DNA of 64,000 bases from Denitrovibrio sp. (GTDB lineage Bacteria > Chrysiogenota > Deferribacteres > Deferribacterales > Geovibrionaceae): assembly GCA_002869185.1 (NCBI GenBank), contig PKTN01000005.1:248001-312000 (forward strand). Direction: 5' to 3'. The notes beneath the pieces were generated by a model. That model made no database searches. It saw only the letters and a list, made by a program, of their open reading frames with translations, and was not told where the DNA came from. Each line of letters starts with the position of its first letter. Position 1 is the first letter of the stretch. Positions 17,172-26,052 of this stretch are shown here, piece after piece. The translations under genes were made by a program, and so were the position numbers.

Positions 17172-17510
17172 ATGTACACAGAAAAAGAACACGACAAAAT
17201 AAGAGATAACTTTTTTGATCTATTAAATGCCACAGGAAAAATAGGCGAAACCTTCTTAAAGCACTATGAACTGACATATGAAGATGGTGCCTTCGACGCA
17301 AAGACAAAAAGGATAATGGCGATGGTTGGTGCTCTTGCCGCAGGATGTGATGGATGTATAATCGGTCAAGCTAAAAGAGCCATAGACCTCGGAGCAACTA
17401 AAGAAGAGATAATAGAAGCCTGCATGATAGCAGCATCCATAGGAGGCACTATGGCAACATCCAAAGCCGCTGGTGTAGTTCAGCTTTTAAAAGATAAAGG
17501 TATGTTTTAA
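17172..17510 (+). CDS. carboxymuconolactone decarboxylase family protein (AhpD-like fold)
   Basis: A 112-residue all-helical CMD-family protein (TKRIMAMVGALAAGCDGCIIGQAKRAIDLGATKEEIIEAC). Redox-active family members have E..CxxC..H; here CDGC is kept but the histidine position reads Q (CIIGQ), so peroxidase-type activity is doubtful. I start at the ATG at 17172, preceded by CGGAGG; the track's start at 17121 adds a weakly coded extension. It is divergent from the LysR gene and followed by a hairpin. Confidence 0.88.
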   Translation: MYTEKEHDKIRDNFFDLLNATGKIGETFLKHYELTYEDGAFDAKTKRIMAMVGALAAGCDGCIIGQAKRAIDLGATKEEIIEACMIAASIGGTMATSKAAGVVQLLKDKGMF

Positions 17511-17518
17511 CGACCACA

Positions 17519-17552
17519 GGGGCACTTTGCAATACAGAGTGCCTCTTCTTTC
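17519..17552 (+). terminator. terminator-like hairpin
   Basis: GGGGCACT/AGTGCCTC stem (8 bp, one G-U) followed by a T/C-rich run (TTCTTTCTCTT), between the CMD-family gene and the AEC transporter. Confidence 0.55.
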
Positions 17553-17587
17553 TCTTGCATTTTAAAGGAAGAAGCAGATAATACGCC

Positions 17588-18493
17588 ATGGCATTCTTTA
17601 TACTACTGAAGCAGTCCATACTGCCTATATTAATCATTTTTCTAATAGCAAACATCTATTACCGGAAGTTCAAGCCCGACATCAAACAGCTAGTCAATAT
17701 TTCTTTATATGTTTTTGGTCCATCAGTTGTTTTCCACGCACTTGTAAAGGAGAGCATCGGGTTTGTGGAATTAGGAAAGTATCTGACTCTAATGGTTTTA
17801 GTGACTGGAGCACTCATGATTGTTGGTCGTATTGCTGGTGGGATGCTAAGGTTATCTAAGAGCGATATGACTCTCTTTATCTTAAGTGTATCAATGATCA
17901 ATATCGGAAATTTTGGTGTACCACTAATCTATTTCACCTATGGCGATGCTGGCATATACAACTCTATAATGACATTTATAGCTTTCAATCTACCTCTTGT
18001 AACGATAGGGATATACTTAGCAAGTGACGAAACGAGTATAAAGGGGAGTTTGAAGGATGTTTTTAGTATACCAATCTTCCATGCATCAATACTTGCACTC
18101 TTACTGAACACTTTCCATGTTCCTGTACCAGAAACAATACTCAAGCTGACAGGTTTTCTTGGGCAAGCTACATTTCCATTTCTGATATTCGTTCTAGGAC
18201 TACAACTCAGCACTATCAAGATGAATAAAAGCTTACTCAAGGTTTCTTGTATTGCGGTAGCTATAAAGCTTGTCGTAGCACCGTTTATCATTGTAGGAAT
18301 GCTTATGCTTTTATCATTTAAAGGGCTCGCCTATTCTGTATCATTAGTTCAGCTTTCAGGTCCAACAGCCCTCTTCCCTCTTATGTTCGCCATAAAATTT
18401 GGCAAGAACGCTGACCTGTTAGCGGCAGCGATACTAATCGGCACCGCACTTTCAGCTATAACCCTTCCAATAGTTATATCTTTCGCTGGTTAA
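17588..18493 (+). CDS. AEC family transporter
   Basis: A 301-residue integral membrane protein of the auxin efflux carrier (AEC) family with about ten hydrophobic helices and the conserved NxGNFGVPLI (MINIGNFGVPLIYFTYGD) and ATFPFLIFVLGLQLS segments. Members export organic acids such as malate or related anions; the substrate cannot be told. The ATG follows AAGGAAGAAG at long spacing. Its position behind the LysR-controlled gene suggests a shared regulon. Confidence 0.88.
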   Translation: MAFFILLKQSILPILIIFLIANIYYRKFKPDIKQLVNISLYVFGPSVVFHALVKESIGFVELGKYLTLMVLVTGALMIVGRIAGGMLRLSKSDMTLFILSVSMINIGNFGVPLIYFTYGDAGIYNSIMTFIAFNLPLVTIGIYLASDETSIKGSLKDVFSIPIFHASILALLLNTFHVPVPETILKLTGFLGQATFPFLIFVLGLQLSTIKMNKSLLKVSCIAVAIKLVVAPFIIVGMLMLLSFKGLAYSVSLVQLSGPTALFPLMFAIKFGKNADLLAAAILIGTALSAITLPIVISFAG

Positions 18494-18494
18494 T

Positions 18495-18845
18495 CTAAAC
18501 TTTAAATCTACTAAGAAGCTCTTTAAGCTCCTCTGCACCACGACTAAGCTCTGTCGTAGACATAGATATCTCAGCAACAGTTGTGGTACTCTCTTCCACA
18601 CCAGATGAAATCGCCTGAGCATTTATACTAACATCCTGCACAGTCGTAACCTGTTCTTAAACAGACATAGACACAGAATCATTAGCCATTATCATTTCAT
18701 CTACGATCTTCACCAGTTCACTAAAGACCAAACCTGTATCACTCATTGTCTGGACACCCTCTTCAACTTTTAAATTAGCGTCTTCCATGTTTTTAGAGGT
18801 CTTTTCTGTCTCAGTCTTAAGCTCAACAAGCTCTCCTCGACCACC
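18495..18845 (-). pseudogene. remnant of a methyl-accepting chemotaxis protein
   Basis: Only the last ~115 codons of an MCP signalling domain remain: ELKTETEKTSKNMEDANLKVEEGVQ, then FSELVKIVDEMI..., an in-frame TAA at 18657-18659, then EQVTTVQDVSINAQAISSGVEESTTTVAEISMSTTELSRGAEELKELLSRFKV. The ligand, HAMP and tip regions are missing; the DksA-like gene's stop lies about 30 bp away. The stop falls where MCPs have E in 'EEQ', so GAA-to-TAA is the likely change. Clearly a decayed gene. Confidence 0.85.
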
Positions 18846-18874
18846 GAAATCGAGTTGTTTTGTAGAAAAAAAAA

Positions 18875-19210
18875 TTATCTCTGTAGGCAATCCATACAAA
18901 CTGTACTCTCTGGGGCTATCTTTAGTCTTTTATCAGATATATCCTCTTCACATACAGAACATATACCAAAATTGCCACGATTAAGACGCAAAAGAGCTTC
19001 TTCTAATCGTTGTTGTCTCATCTTTTTACTACGTAGGTTTGACTGTGCGATACTCTGAGCTTGGATAGCCTCCATGCGACTCAGACGACCAATCGCAGTA
19101 TCAGTAGAGATAGGTTTTACAGACTCGGTCAAAGAGGTAATAGTTAATTTCAGACTGGCAATCTCATCTTCGATTATCTGCTTATACTCTTCAAACTGGG
19201 CATCTGTCAT
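18875..19210 (-). CDS. DksA/TraR-type zinc-finger protein
   Basis: A 111-residue protein with an N-terminal coiled coil (residues about 1-75) and a C-terminal C4 zinc finger CSVCEEDISDKRLKIAPESTVCMDC. Such proteins insert the coiled coil into the RNA polymerase secondary channel and tune initiation. It overlaps the upstream enoyl-CoA hydratase gene by 4 nt. A second DksA-like protein lies at 29989. Whether this one carries the acidic tip needed for a DksA role is unclear. Confidence 0.88.
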   Translation of the reverse strand: MTDAQFEEYKQIIEDEIASLKLTITSLTESVKPISTDTAIGRLSRMEAIQAQSIAQSNLRSKKMRQQRLEEALLRLNRGNFGICSVCEEDISDKRLKIAPESTVCMDCLQR

Positions 19211-19863
19211 ACTTGCATCCTTTTTGATGTGTCTAAAGAACTCTTAAAACTAGTCAAAAGGTGTCTAGGCTTACGGTTTATCTTTTCTGCCAATGCTGTA
19301 GCAAGCTTATCCATCTCTTCGCTATTATCTGCTATACCAGTAAGAAACCCCGCCTCATACATGAACGATGCAGGAGCAACCTCACCTGAAAAGAAGAATC
19401 GATTTGCATAACCACTCTTCATCTGCCTTGTCACTGACTGGGTTCCGCCAAAACCAGTAATTATCCCTAGTTTTGATCCTGGGTGTGCAAATTTGCTCCT
19501 GGCTGTCGCAAACCTGAAATCGCAAGCGGACGAAAAATCGACTCCGCCACCCATGCAAAAGCCATCTATCTCTGCGATAATTATCTGTGGCATTGATCTC
19601 ATAAGACCAAACAAGGTGTTACCTAGTCTTGAAAACCATTTTGCATCGAAACCACTATAGATATTTAATGTCTTCAGATCTGCACCCACGGCGAAACAAC
19701 CACCATGCCCATGTATACGCATAACCTTCGCTGGACTATCCTCAAGCTTACGAAGCGCGAATATAATCTGTTTTAGATTCTCTGCATCAAGCAGGGTAAA
19801 TTGCCCCTCAGCAGGGACAAGATCAACATAGGCTACAAGCCCTTCAACTCTAGTTTTTATCAT
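19207..19863 (-). CDS. enoyl-CoA hydratase/isomerase family protein
   Basis: A crotonase-fold protein of 218 residues using the ATG at 19863 (MIKTRVEGLVAYVDLVPAEG), which follows the upstream TGA by 1 nt; the track start at 19908 runs into the previous gene. Oxyanion-hole segments are visible (GHGGCFAVGADLKTL and IAEIDGFCMGGGVDFSSACDFRFAT). It is shorter than typical hydratases and may act with the preceding crotonase. The substrate is unknown. Confidence 0.82.
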   Translation of the reverse strand: MIKTRVEGLVAYVDLVPAEGQFTLLDAENLKQIIFALRKLEDSPAKVMRIHGHGGCFAVGADLKTLNIYSGFDAKWFSRLGNTLFGLMRSMPQIIIAEIDGFCMGGGVDFSSACDFRFATARSKFAHPGSKLGIITGFGGTQSVTRQMKSGYANRFFFSGEVAPASFMYEAGFLTGIADNSEEMDKLATALAEKINRKPRHLLTSFKSSLDTSKRMQV

Positions 19864-19864
19864 A

Positions 19865-20665
19865 TCAAAACCTGTAATCTTCCCATCTATCAGTAAATTC
19901 AGGATCACGCTTCTCTATAAATGCCTTAGTTCCTTCGTTTTTGTCATTTGTGGTAAAGCAAAAGCTGAAAGCGTTCTGTTCGAGCAGCAGAGCTTTATCA
20001 AAGTCCATATCTATAGAATTATTTATAGTCTCTTTAGCGAGCCCTATAGCAAAAGCGCTCCTCTTAGATATCATCTCTGAAAACTTTTCCACTTTTTCAG
20101 TCATTAGCGTATTATCGCTAAATATCTTTGTTACAATCCCTTTATCGTAAAGCTCATTCGGAGCTACTTTATCACCTGTAAAAACAAGATATTTTACAAA
20201 TGTCTCGTAGATTTTCCTGTGTGCGAGCTGTGTCCCACCGAAGCCCGGCATAAAACCATACTCTGTCTCATTAAAACAAAAACGACTCCTTTCAGTAGCA
20301 AAGACTAAATCGCAGGCCAAAGCCATTTCAAATGCAGGTCCGAAGCAGTCTCCATCTATTTGCATAAGCACAGGTTTCTTCATAGACCTGATTAGCTGTA
20401 TTATACGTTGCCCACGCATATTGTAATGTTTAGTCTCAACATCATCTAGCTCTTGCAATCTCTCAATATTATGCCCACGAGAAAATACATCTTGCTGACC
20501 ACTCTTGACGATAACAATATCAGCATCCCTGAGACCCTCGGCCTCAAGAAGTGCGCTATAAATTCCATCCATCATGTCAGAGCAGAAAAGATTCCCTTCT
20601 ACAGTGCAGTTAAGTGTCAAATGGTAAGCTCTTTCATTCAATTCAGTAGCTAATGTCTTATTCAT
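19865..20665 (-). CDS. enoyl-CoA hydratase/isomerase family protein
   Basis: A 266-residue crotonase-superfamily protein: SGQQDVFSRGHNIERLQEL and LMQIDGDCFGPAFEMALACDLVFATERSRF form the CoA-binding/oxyanion-hole regions, followed by FNETEYGFMPGFGGTQ. The two adjacent crotonases are paralogous but only distantly similar. They sit in an apparent operon with the TauE-like and DUF1634 membrane proteins upstream and a DksA-like gene downstream. Confidence 0.86.
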   Translation of the reverse strand: MNKTLATELNERAYHLTLNCTVEGNLFCSDMMDGIYSALLEAEGLRDADIVIVKSGQQDVFSRGHNIERLQELDDVETKHYNMRGQRIIQLIRSMKKPVLMQIDGDCFGPAFEMALACDLVFATERSRFCFNETEYGFMPGFGGTQLAHRKIYETFVKYLVFTGDKVAPNELYDKGIVTKIFSDNTLMTEKVEKFSEMISKRSAFAIGLAKETINNSIDMDFDKALLLEQNAFSFCFTTNDKNEGTKAFIEKRDPEFTDRWEDYRF

Positions 20666-20669
20666 AAAT

Positions 20670-20993
20670 CTAAACCCTCACAGAAACAACAATAATTAGA
20701 ACCAGTATAATAGATAAGCAATATACTGAATATTTCTTAGTATTACTAAACAAATAATAGAAAAAAAGAAAAAAAAGTACAGCCATAGGCGTGAGTATTA
20801 TTGAAAGAGTACCTAAATACATCAAGCCTGCACCATCAACAAATAGGGATCCATCAAGCATGTTAGCAATAGACAGGTTAATCTCCTCATGATATCGACC
20901 CGTCACACTAAATATGCCCCCTATCAACATAAATATAAGCCCAATCGCCAGGCCTGTACGCATTATCTTAGATATAGATATCTCTGGCATCAT
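20670..20993 (-). CDS. DUF1634 family membrane protein
   Basis: A 107-residue protein with three hydrophobic helices (RTGLAIGLIFMLIGGIFSV; LMYLGTLSIILTPMAVLFFLFFYY; VYCLSIILVLIIVVS). DUF1634 proteins are regularly encoded next to TauE/SafE exporters, as here, where the ORFs overlap by 4 nt. It is probably an accessory subunit. Role unproven. Confidence 0.82.
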   Translation of the reverse strand: MMPEISISKIMRTGLAIGLIFMLIGGIFSVTGRYHEEINLSIANMLDGSLFVDGAGLMYLGTLSIILTPMAVLFFLFFYYLFSNTKKYSVYCLSIILVLIIVVSVRV

Positions 20994-21814
20994 CCAAACA
21001 CCGCCTTATAAGCCATCTGAGATGCAACCAGAAGCACAAAAAGTATAAACAACATTTTTATATTTTTATTCTGCACTTTCGACAATCGGCCAGTTGCAAA
21101 TTTAGAACCTGCAAAAACACCTATAACCATAGTTCCAGCAGCGCCAGGGTGTAAATACCCGTTCAAAAGATATGGCACAGACCCAGCAGCAGCAGTGAAG
21201 CATATCATAAAATTACTAGTGGCAGTCGCCGCTTTGATAGGAACTTTTGAGATTATATTCATAGCAGGGACTTTAAACACGCCCCCACCTAGACCAAGCA
21301 TACCTGATGTGATCCCTGCCAAAAAAGCCACCAAGGTAGTCTTGCCAGCTGATTTTACTTTATAATATTTAAGCTCTCCAGCTTGTAAATCCATAAATGA
21401 TCTGTCTAGTTCGCCCATCTCTTCTGGTTTCTCGTTTGTTGATGTTTCAACCTCGGATTTTTTCCACATTATGAATGCAGTAATAAACATAATGGTTGCA
21501 AAAGTAGTTGAAAGAACTTTTTCGCTCAGATTGATGCTAGCCATTCCACCAGAGACAGCACCCACTATAGCGGCAAACTCCATTGAAACCCCTAGTTTAA
21601 CATTCACTTGATTTCTAAGTAGGTTTACAGATGTAATGCTTAAACTAGAAGCGATTATCACCACCAAGGAGACGGCAACAGCCTCATGAACAGGGTAATT
21701 AAAAAAGACGACAAGGATAGGGACGATAAGTGCACCACCACCAACCCCAAGGAGGTAGGCGACAATTGCTGAAATAAAACCTAAAATAAGTAGACCTAAA
21801 AATTCAAGCCCCAT
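20990..21814 (-). CDS. TauE/SafE family sulfite/sulfonate exporter-like protein
   Basis: A 274-residue membrane protein with two homologous halves, each beginning with the family motif (GVGGGALIVPILVVFF and GLGGGVFKVPAMNII), and an inserted hydrophilic loop (about residues 118-150; SEVETSTNEKPEEMGELDRS). The family moves sulfur-containing organic anions. The stop overlaps the DUF1634 gene, indicating a two-component transporter. Confidence 0.9.
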   Translation of the reverse strand: MGLEFLGLLILGFISAIVAYLLGVGGGALIVPILVVFFNYPVHEAVAVSLVVIIASSLSITSVNLLRNQVNVKLGVSMEFAAIVGAVSGGMASINLSEKVLSTTFATIMFITAFIMWKKSEVETSTNEKPEEMGELDRSFMDLQAGELKYYKVKSAGKTTLVAFLAGITSGMLGLGGGVFKVPAMNIISKVPIKAATATSNFMICFTAAAGSVPYLLNGYLHPGAAGTMVIGVFAGSKFATGRLSKVQNKNIKMLFILFVLLVASQMAYKAVFG

Positions 21815-21845
21815 CTATCAATCACCTCTCGACAAGAAAACAATA

Positions 21846-22712
21846 CTACTTCTTCCCGGTAAGATAAACACCAAATCCTACTGCGAGCATACTAAATATA
21901 TCTATTATTGTAATAGCTTCACCTAGTAAAATGAAACCCAAAAAGCCTGTGAAAATAGGAATACTATAATACACAGCACCTGTTTTTGCCGCACCTATCA
22001 TGCCTATCGCTCTGTTCCAAAACATGAATGAAACGAACGAGGCAAAGACTCCTATATATAAAAAGACACCTATCTGCTGAACTCCAAGAAGCGTAGGCGT
22101 AAACCAAATCTCCTGAATTATATAAAGTGGCAGAAGCATTATAAAGCCAGCTACAAAGGTTGTAAATATGAGCGCATTCACGCTGATCTTCGCTGGCTTC
22201 TTCCTTACGAGCACTGAATATGAAGCGAATACACCAGCAGCAATTAGCATTATTAAATCACCGATAGCAACCTTAAGCTCTAATATCCTCACTGGATGAC
22301 CATCCGTTATAAGGCTCAAAAGACCTAATGTCGCCATTAAAAAACCAAAAAGACCAAGTCTACTCAGTCTCTCCCCTGCAAAAAAGAATGAAAACACCAA
22401 AATAAACACTGGGACAGCTGTAGATATAACTGCGATATTGAATGCTGATGTTGTATGTGCAGCCGTATAAAGGAGAGTATTAAAGAGTGTAATCCCTAGA
22501 AACGCCAGAATTATAAGGTATCGCCAATGTTTCTTTACAAGTGGTAAATCCTTGCGAAATGATGCATATGTCCAAGGGACACATATAAGAAGTGCCACAA
22601 ACCATCGCCAGAATGACACACCTATAGGCGGAACCGACTCAGCAAGAAATCTCGCAGCGACAGCATTACCCGACCACAAAATCGTCGCAAACAAAGCGTA
22701 TAAGTATCCCAT
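21846..22712 (-). CDS. EamA/DMT superfamily transporter
   Basis: A 288-residue protein with ten predicted helices in two EamA repeats (LYALFATILWSGNAVAARFLAESVPPIGVSFWRWFVALL; IGVFASFVSFMFWNRAIGMIGAAKTGAVYYSIPIFTGFLGFILLGE). It exports amino acids or other metabolites in characterised relatives. It is transcribed divergently from waaF. The substrate cannot be assigned. Confidence 0.9.
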   Translation of the reverse strand: MGYLYALFATILWSGNAVAARFLAESVPPIGVSFWRWFVALLICVPWTYASFRKDLPLVKKHWRYLIILAFLGITLFNTLLYTAAHTTSAFNIAVISTAVPVFILVFSFFFAGERLSRLGLFGFLMATLGLLSLITDGHPVRILELKVAIGDLIMLIAAGVFASYSVLVRKKPAKISVNALIFTTFVAGFIMLLPLYIIQEIWFTPTLLGVQQIGVFLYIGVFASFVSFMFWNRAIGMIGAAKTGAVYYSIPIFTGFLGFILLGEAITIIDIFSMLAVGFGVYLTGKK

Positions 22713-22811
22713 TTTTTCTCCATCACCAGCATAACGTCATATTTGACAGACTTTACTTGCACAAAGTAGCATAGATGGTTATATTCGCATAAAAGAATAA
22801 GGATAGCGACA

Positions 22812-23861
22812 TTGAAAAAGATATTAATATTTAATCCATCATATATGGGTGACTCTATACTGACCACCCCACTCATCAAAGCTCTAAAACTCAAACTTCC
22901 AGAGAGCTATATCGCTTTTTGTGTTAGACCAGAGAATGTTGACCTTTTTGAGGGTGTAGACTTCATTGACGAAGTTATCGCATTTGACAAAAGAGGTGCT
23001 GACAGTGGGCTTGGCGGAGCAATCTCTTTTGCTAAAAAGCTTCGTGAAAAAAACTTCGACCTAGTTATATCCCCTCATATGTCATTCAGAACAAGTTTAG
23101 TACTTGCTCTTTCTAAAATACCTGAGAGACTCGGCTTTGTTGAATCAAAGATGTCTTTCATATACACCATGAGCTGTGCGAAAGATCTCACTTACCACGA
23201 GGTAGAGAGATACATCCTCTTATATGATCGCCTCTTTAGCGAATACCCTAAAGATAGGATAAAACCTTCAGTCTTTCACGATGAAAAACTTTCTGACAAA
23301 TTCAGAGCAGAACTTGGCGACAAGCTGGTAGGTATTAATCCTGGTAGCGTTTGGGAAACAAAAAAATGGCCGGCGGAGAATTTTGCCGCTGTAGCTGACA
23401 TGCTTAAAGACAAAGGATACACTCCTGTGATTATCGGCTCAGAGGCTGACAGACCAGAGGTGGACAAACTCCTAGAAGCAGCTAAATACGACCATATAAA
23501 TTTCTGTGGCAAATCTCCACTCAGAGAACTGCCATCACTAATATCTACATTCGAATATCTAGTCACAAACGACAGCGGACCTATGCATATTGCTGTTTCT
23601 ACTGGTGTTCCTTGCGTTGCGATCTTCGGTCCAACAGTTAGAAGTCTCGGTTTTTACCCATACGATGACGAATCTAAGATTGCTGAGATAGAGGGACTAC
23701 CTTGCCGTCCATGCGGAAAACATGGAAGCAAAAAATGCCCAGAGAAACACTTTAAATGTATGCTTGAGATACTCCCTGAAAATGTTGTAACTCTCTTTGA
23801 TGTTGTGTCTCATATTGAAGTAGCTAGAGTCCCTAAGTTTAAAACCGAAAAGGTAGACTAG
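22812..23861 (+). CDS. waaF: lipopolysaccharide heptosyltransferase II-like
   Basis: A 349-residue GT9 glycosyltransferase that adds ADP-heptose to the LPS inner core. N-terminal ILIFNPSYMGDSILTTPLIKAL, central GINPGSVWETKKWPAENFAAVADML and TNDSGPMHIAVSTGVPCVAIFGPT are family signatures; a C-terminal cysteine cluster follows (LPCRPCGKHGSKKCPEKHFKCM). The start is TTG with AAGGA about 9 nt upstream. The stop is immediately followed by the ATG of the second GT9 gene. Confidence 0.9.
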   Translation: MKKILIFNPSYMGDSILTTPLIKALKLKLPESYIAFCVRPENVDLFEGVDFIDEVIAFDKRGADSGLGGAISFAKKLREKNFDLVISPHMSFRTSLVLALSKIPERLGFVESKMSFIYTMSCAKDLTYHEVERYILLYDRLFSEYPKDRIKPSVFHDEKLSDKFRAELGDKLVGINPGSVWETKKWPAENFAAVADMLKDKGYTPVIIGSEADRPEVDKLLEAAKYDHINFCGKSPLRELPSLISTFEYLVTNDSGPMHIAVSTGVPCVAIFGPTVRSLGFYPYDDESKIAEIEGLPCRPCGKHGSKKCPEKHFKCMLEILPENVVTLFDVVSHIEVARVPKFKTEKVD

Positions 23862-24812
23862 ATGAAAATTCTCTTTGTCCGCTTCAGTTCACTGGGGGAC
23901 GTTGCCCTTACAACTGGGGTGATGCAATATGTTAGCCAAATGTTGCCAGACGCTGAGATCGATGTTCTCACCTATGCTGAATACACTCCTATATTTGCAA
24001 ACCTTCCGTTTGTGCAAAATGTATTCGGATATGAGAAATCCAGAGGGATATCCGAATATTTTTATATCGTTCAGAATGAGTTCGAAGAGCATGACTATAT
24101 ATTCGATCTTCATGGGAAGATTCGTTCGAAGTTTCTGAAGTTTCACTCAAAAGCCAGCTATCACTGCTATAAAAAGGACTCCAAAGCTAGACGTGCTTTT
24201 GTTAAAAACAGAAAGCTTAACGATCGTCTTGATATGCATGTGGTTGAGAAATACTTCGAATCCGTAATAAAACCTCTAGGTATACCTATGCCTGAGCTTG
24301 AGGCACTTAGACCTGTGCTTGTCAGACATGTCGAAACTATAAACAAAAAAGTATTTGTACATACATTCGCTAGCAAGACGACCAAAGCTTATCCATATGC
24401 TAAAGAGCTAGCCGAAAAGCTGATAGAAAATGGCTATACACATATTTTTGGTGGTGTTGGTAACGCTCCGCAGGTTGAGGGCATTATAGACAACACAGGT
24501 AAGATAGACCTTAACGAGATGCTGGACATTATCGCCTCGTGCGAATTCGCCATATCAACAGATTCTGGACCGATGCATTTAGCAATTGGGCTGAATAAAC
24601 CCACTATAGGAATTTTCGGTTCAACAACAAAACATTTCGGTTTTTACCCATCTTTTAAAGATTGTTACGTTTTAGAAGATAATAGTGTGGAATGTCGCCC
24701 GTGTGATGTACACGGTCTTGATAAGTGCCCGAAGGAACACTTTAAATGCATGAACTCTTTGAAGCCAAAGCTTGTAATTGACCTTCTAGCTCAGATGAAG
24801 GTATCAGAATAA
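23862..24812 (+). CDS. glycosyltransferase family 9 (heptosyltransferase I-like)
   Basis: A 316-residue GT9 protein (MKILFVRFSSLGDVALTTGVMQYV; STDSGPMHLAIGLNKPTIGIFGSTTKHFGFYP) following waaF with no gap. It probably adds the other inner-core heptose (WaaC role), but assignment between WaaC and WaaQ cannot be made here. It shares the cysteine-rich C-terminal motif with waaF (CRPCDVHGLDKCPKEHFKCM). Its 3' end overlaps the convergent gckA by 71 nt. Confidence 0.87.
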   Translation: MKILFVRFSSLGDVALTTGVMQYVSQMLPDAEIDVLTYAEYTPIFANLPFVQNVFGYEKSRGISEYFYIVQNEFEEHDYIFDLHGKIRSKFLKFHSKASYHCYKKDSKARRAFVKNRKLNDRLDMHVVEKYFESVIKPLGIPMPELEALRPVLVRHVETINKKVFVHTFASKTTKAYPYAKELAEKLIENGYTHIFGGVGNAPQVEGIIDNTGKIDLNEMLDIIASCEFAISTDSGPMHLAIGLNKPTIGIFGSTTKHFGFYPSFKDCYVLEDNSVECRPCDVHGLDKCPKEHFKCMNSLKPKLVIDLLAQMKVSE

Positions 24813-26052
24813 TATAGACATCGTTAATGTTAGTCCCTGTCAAACCTGTTTTCATCAGTGCGTCATTCTTTGCAAAAAACTCATAAGCATTATTATTAAG
24901 AGCAAAGACCTCAGCGTCATCCTTATCCACTAGTTCATCAACATAGGCTCCAGCAGCATCTGTATTACCGTCCATACCATCAGTAGAGGCACAAAGAGCG
25001 TATGTCTCCGCAGGTTTATCTATCAGAAGATACTCAATAGCTAGTTGCTGACACCTGCCACCCTTCCCTTCACCACGCACATTAACAGTAACCTCACCAC
25101 CAAATACCATACATATCGGTTTATTGTCAGAGTATGTCATAAGGTTTTCACCAATCTGAGAAGCCATCTCTTCTGCGGCGTCAACAGCATCACTCTCAAG
25201 CTGACCATATATCTTTGTCCGATATCCCATCTCATAGGCCTTCTCGCCAGCAGCCTGTATGCCACCCATATTTGTCCCTATATTATGGAAATTGTAATCG
25301 CTATCCTGACCTTTGACAGTATCTGGAAATTTTCCATTTTATCCACTTATCAACACATCTATAACTTTTTTGGGGAGTTTATCCTTAAGCTGATATCTCT
25401 CGATAACCTCAATAGCGTCAGACCAAGTTGTCTCGTCATAATATGTCGCACCAGATGCGATAGCGTTCCGAGCACCCGATAGTACGTCGGATATGGCGAG
25501 TGTAACGCTCTTAGCAGGGCTTGCCATCTCAGCAAGTCGACCACCCTTTATACTAGAAATATGCCTTCTGACGGTGTTTATCTCTTCGATATCTGCACCA
25601 GATTTAATGAGTATATCAAAGGTTTTCATCTTTTCGTCTAAGGATATCCCAAAAGCGGGCGAGCATAAAATAGCTGATCCACCACCAGAAACTAGAAAAA
25701 CACACAAGGTCTCCTCATCAGCCTGCGAAGCGAGTGAAAGCATCTTTTCAGCAGCGACCACACTCCCTTCATTCGGAAGAGGATGTCCAGCTTTTATAAC
25801 TTCAATGTTTTCAGGGAACTGACAGACAGGAGATTCATTAGAGACAACAATACCTTTATCCACCTGACAAACAGATAAAAAGCCTCTAGCCATTCCGCAT
25901 GCGGCTTTACCAAAGGCAAACATATATATTTTTTCTGGGGTATATTCGAAATCTGGATTATCCATGACAGCTTCACGAACCAGACGCTCAGGATCGGCAT
26001 ATTCCACAGCAGCAGTAAATATGTCTCGCAGGTCTGCTCGATAGTCTTTCAT
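24742..26052 (-). pseudogene. gckA: glycerate 2-kinase with in-frame TAA
   Basis: An MOFRL-family glycerate kinase that phosphorylates D-glycerate to 2-phosphoglycerate. The N-terminal half (MKDYRADLRDIFTAAVEYADPERLV, FAFGKAACGMARG, FLVSGGGSAIL, INTVRRHISSIKGGRLA) runs to DVLISG, then TAA at 25339-25341, and the same frame resumes with NGKFPDTVKGQDSDYNFHNIGTNMGGIQAAGEKA and the MOFRL domain (VFGGEVTVNVRGEGKGGRCQQLA, ALCASTDGMDGNTDAAGA). No indel is needed. The stop lies at the junction of the two domains, in a variable segment. The MOFRL motif reads GRCQQ where GRNQE is usual. The end runs 71 nt into the GT9 gene. The start overlaps the TPR gene's stop. Confidence 0.88.
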
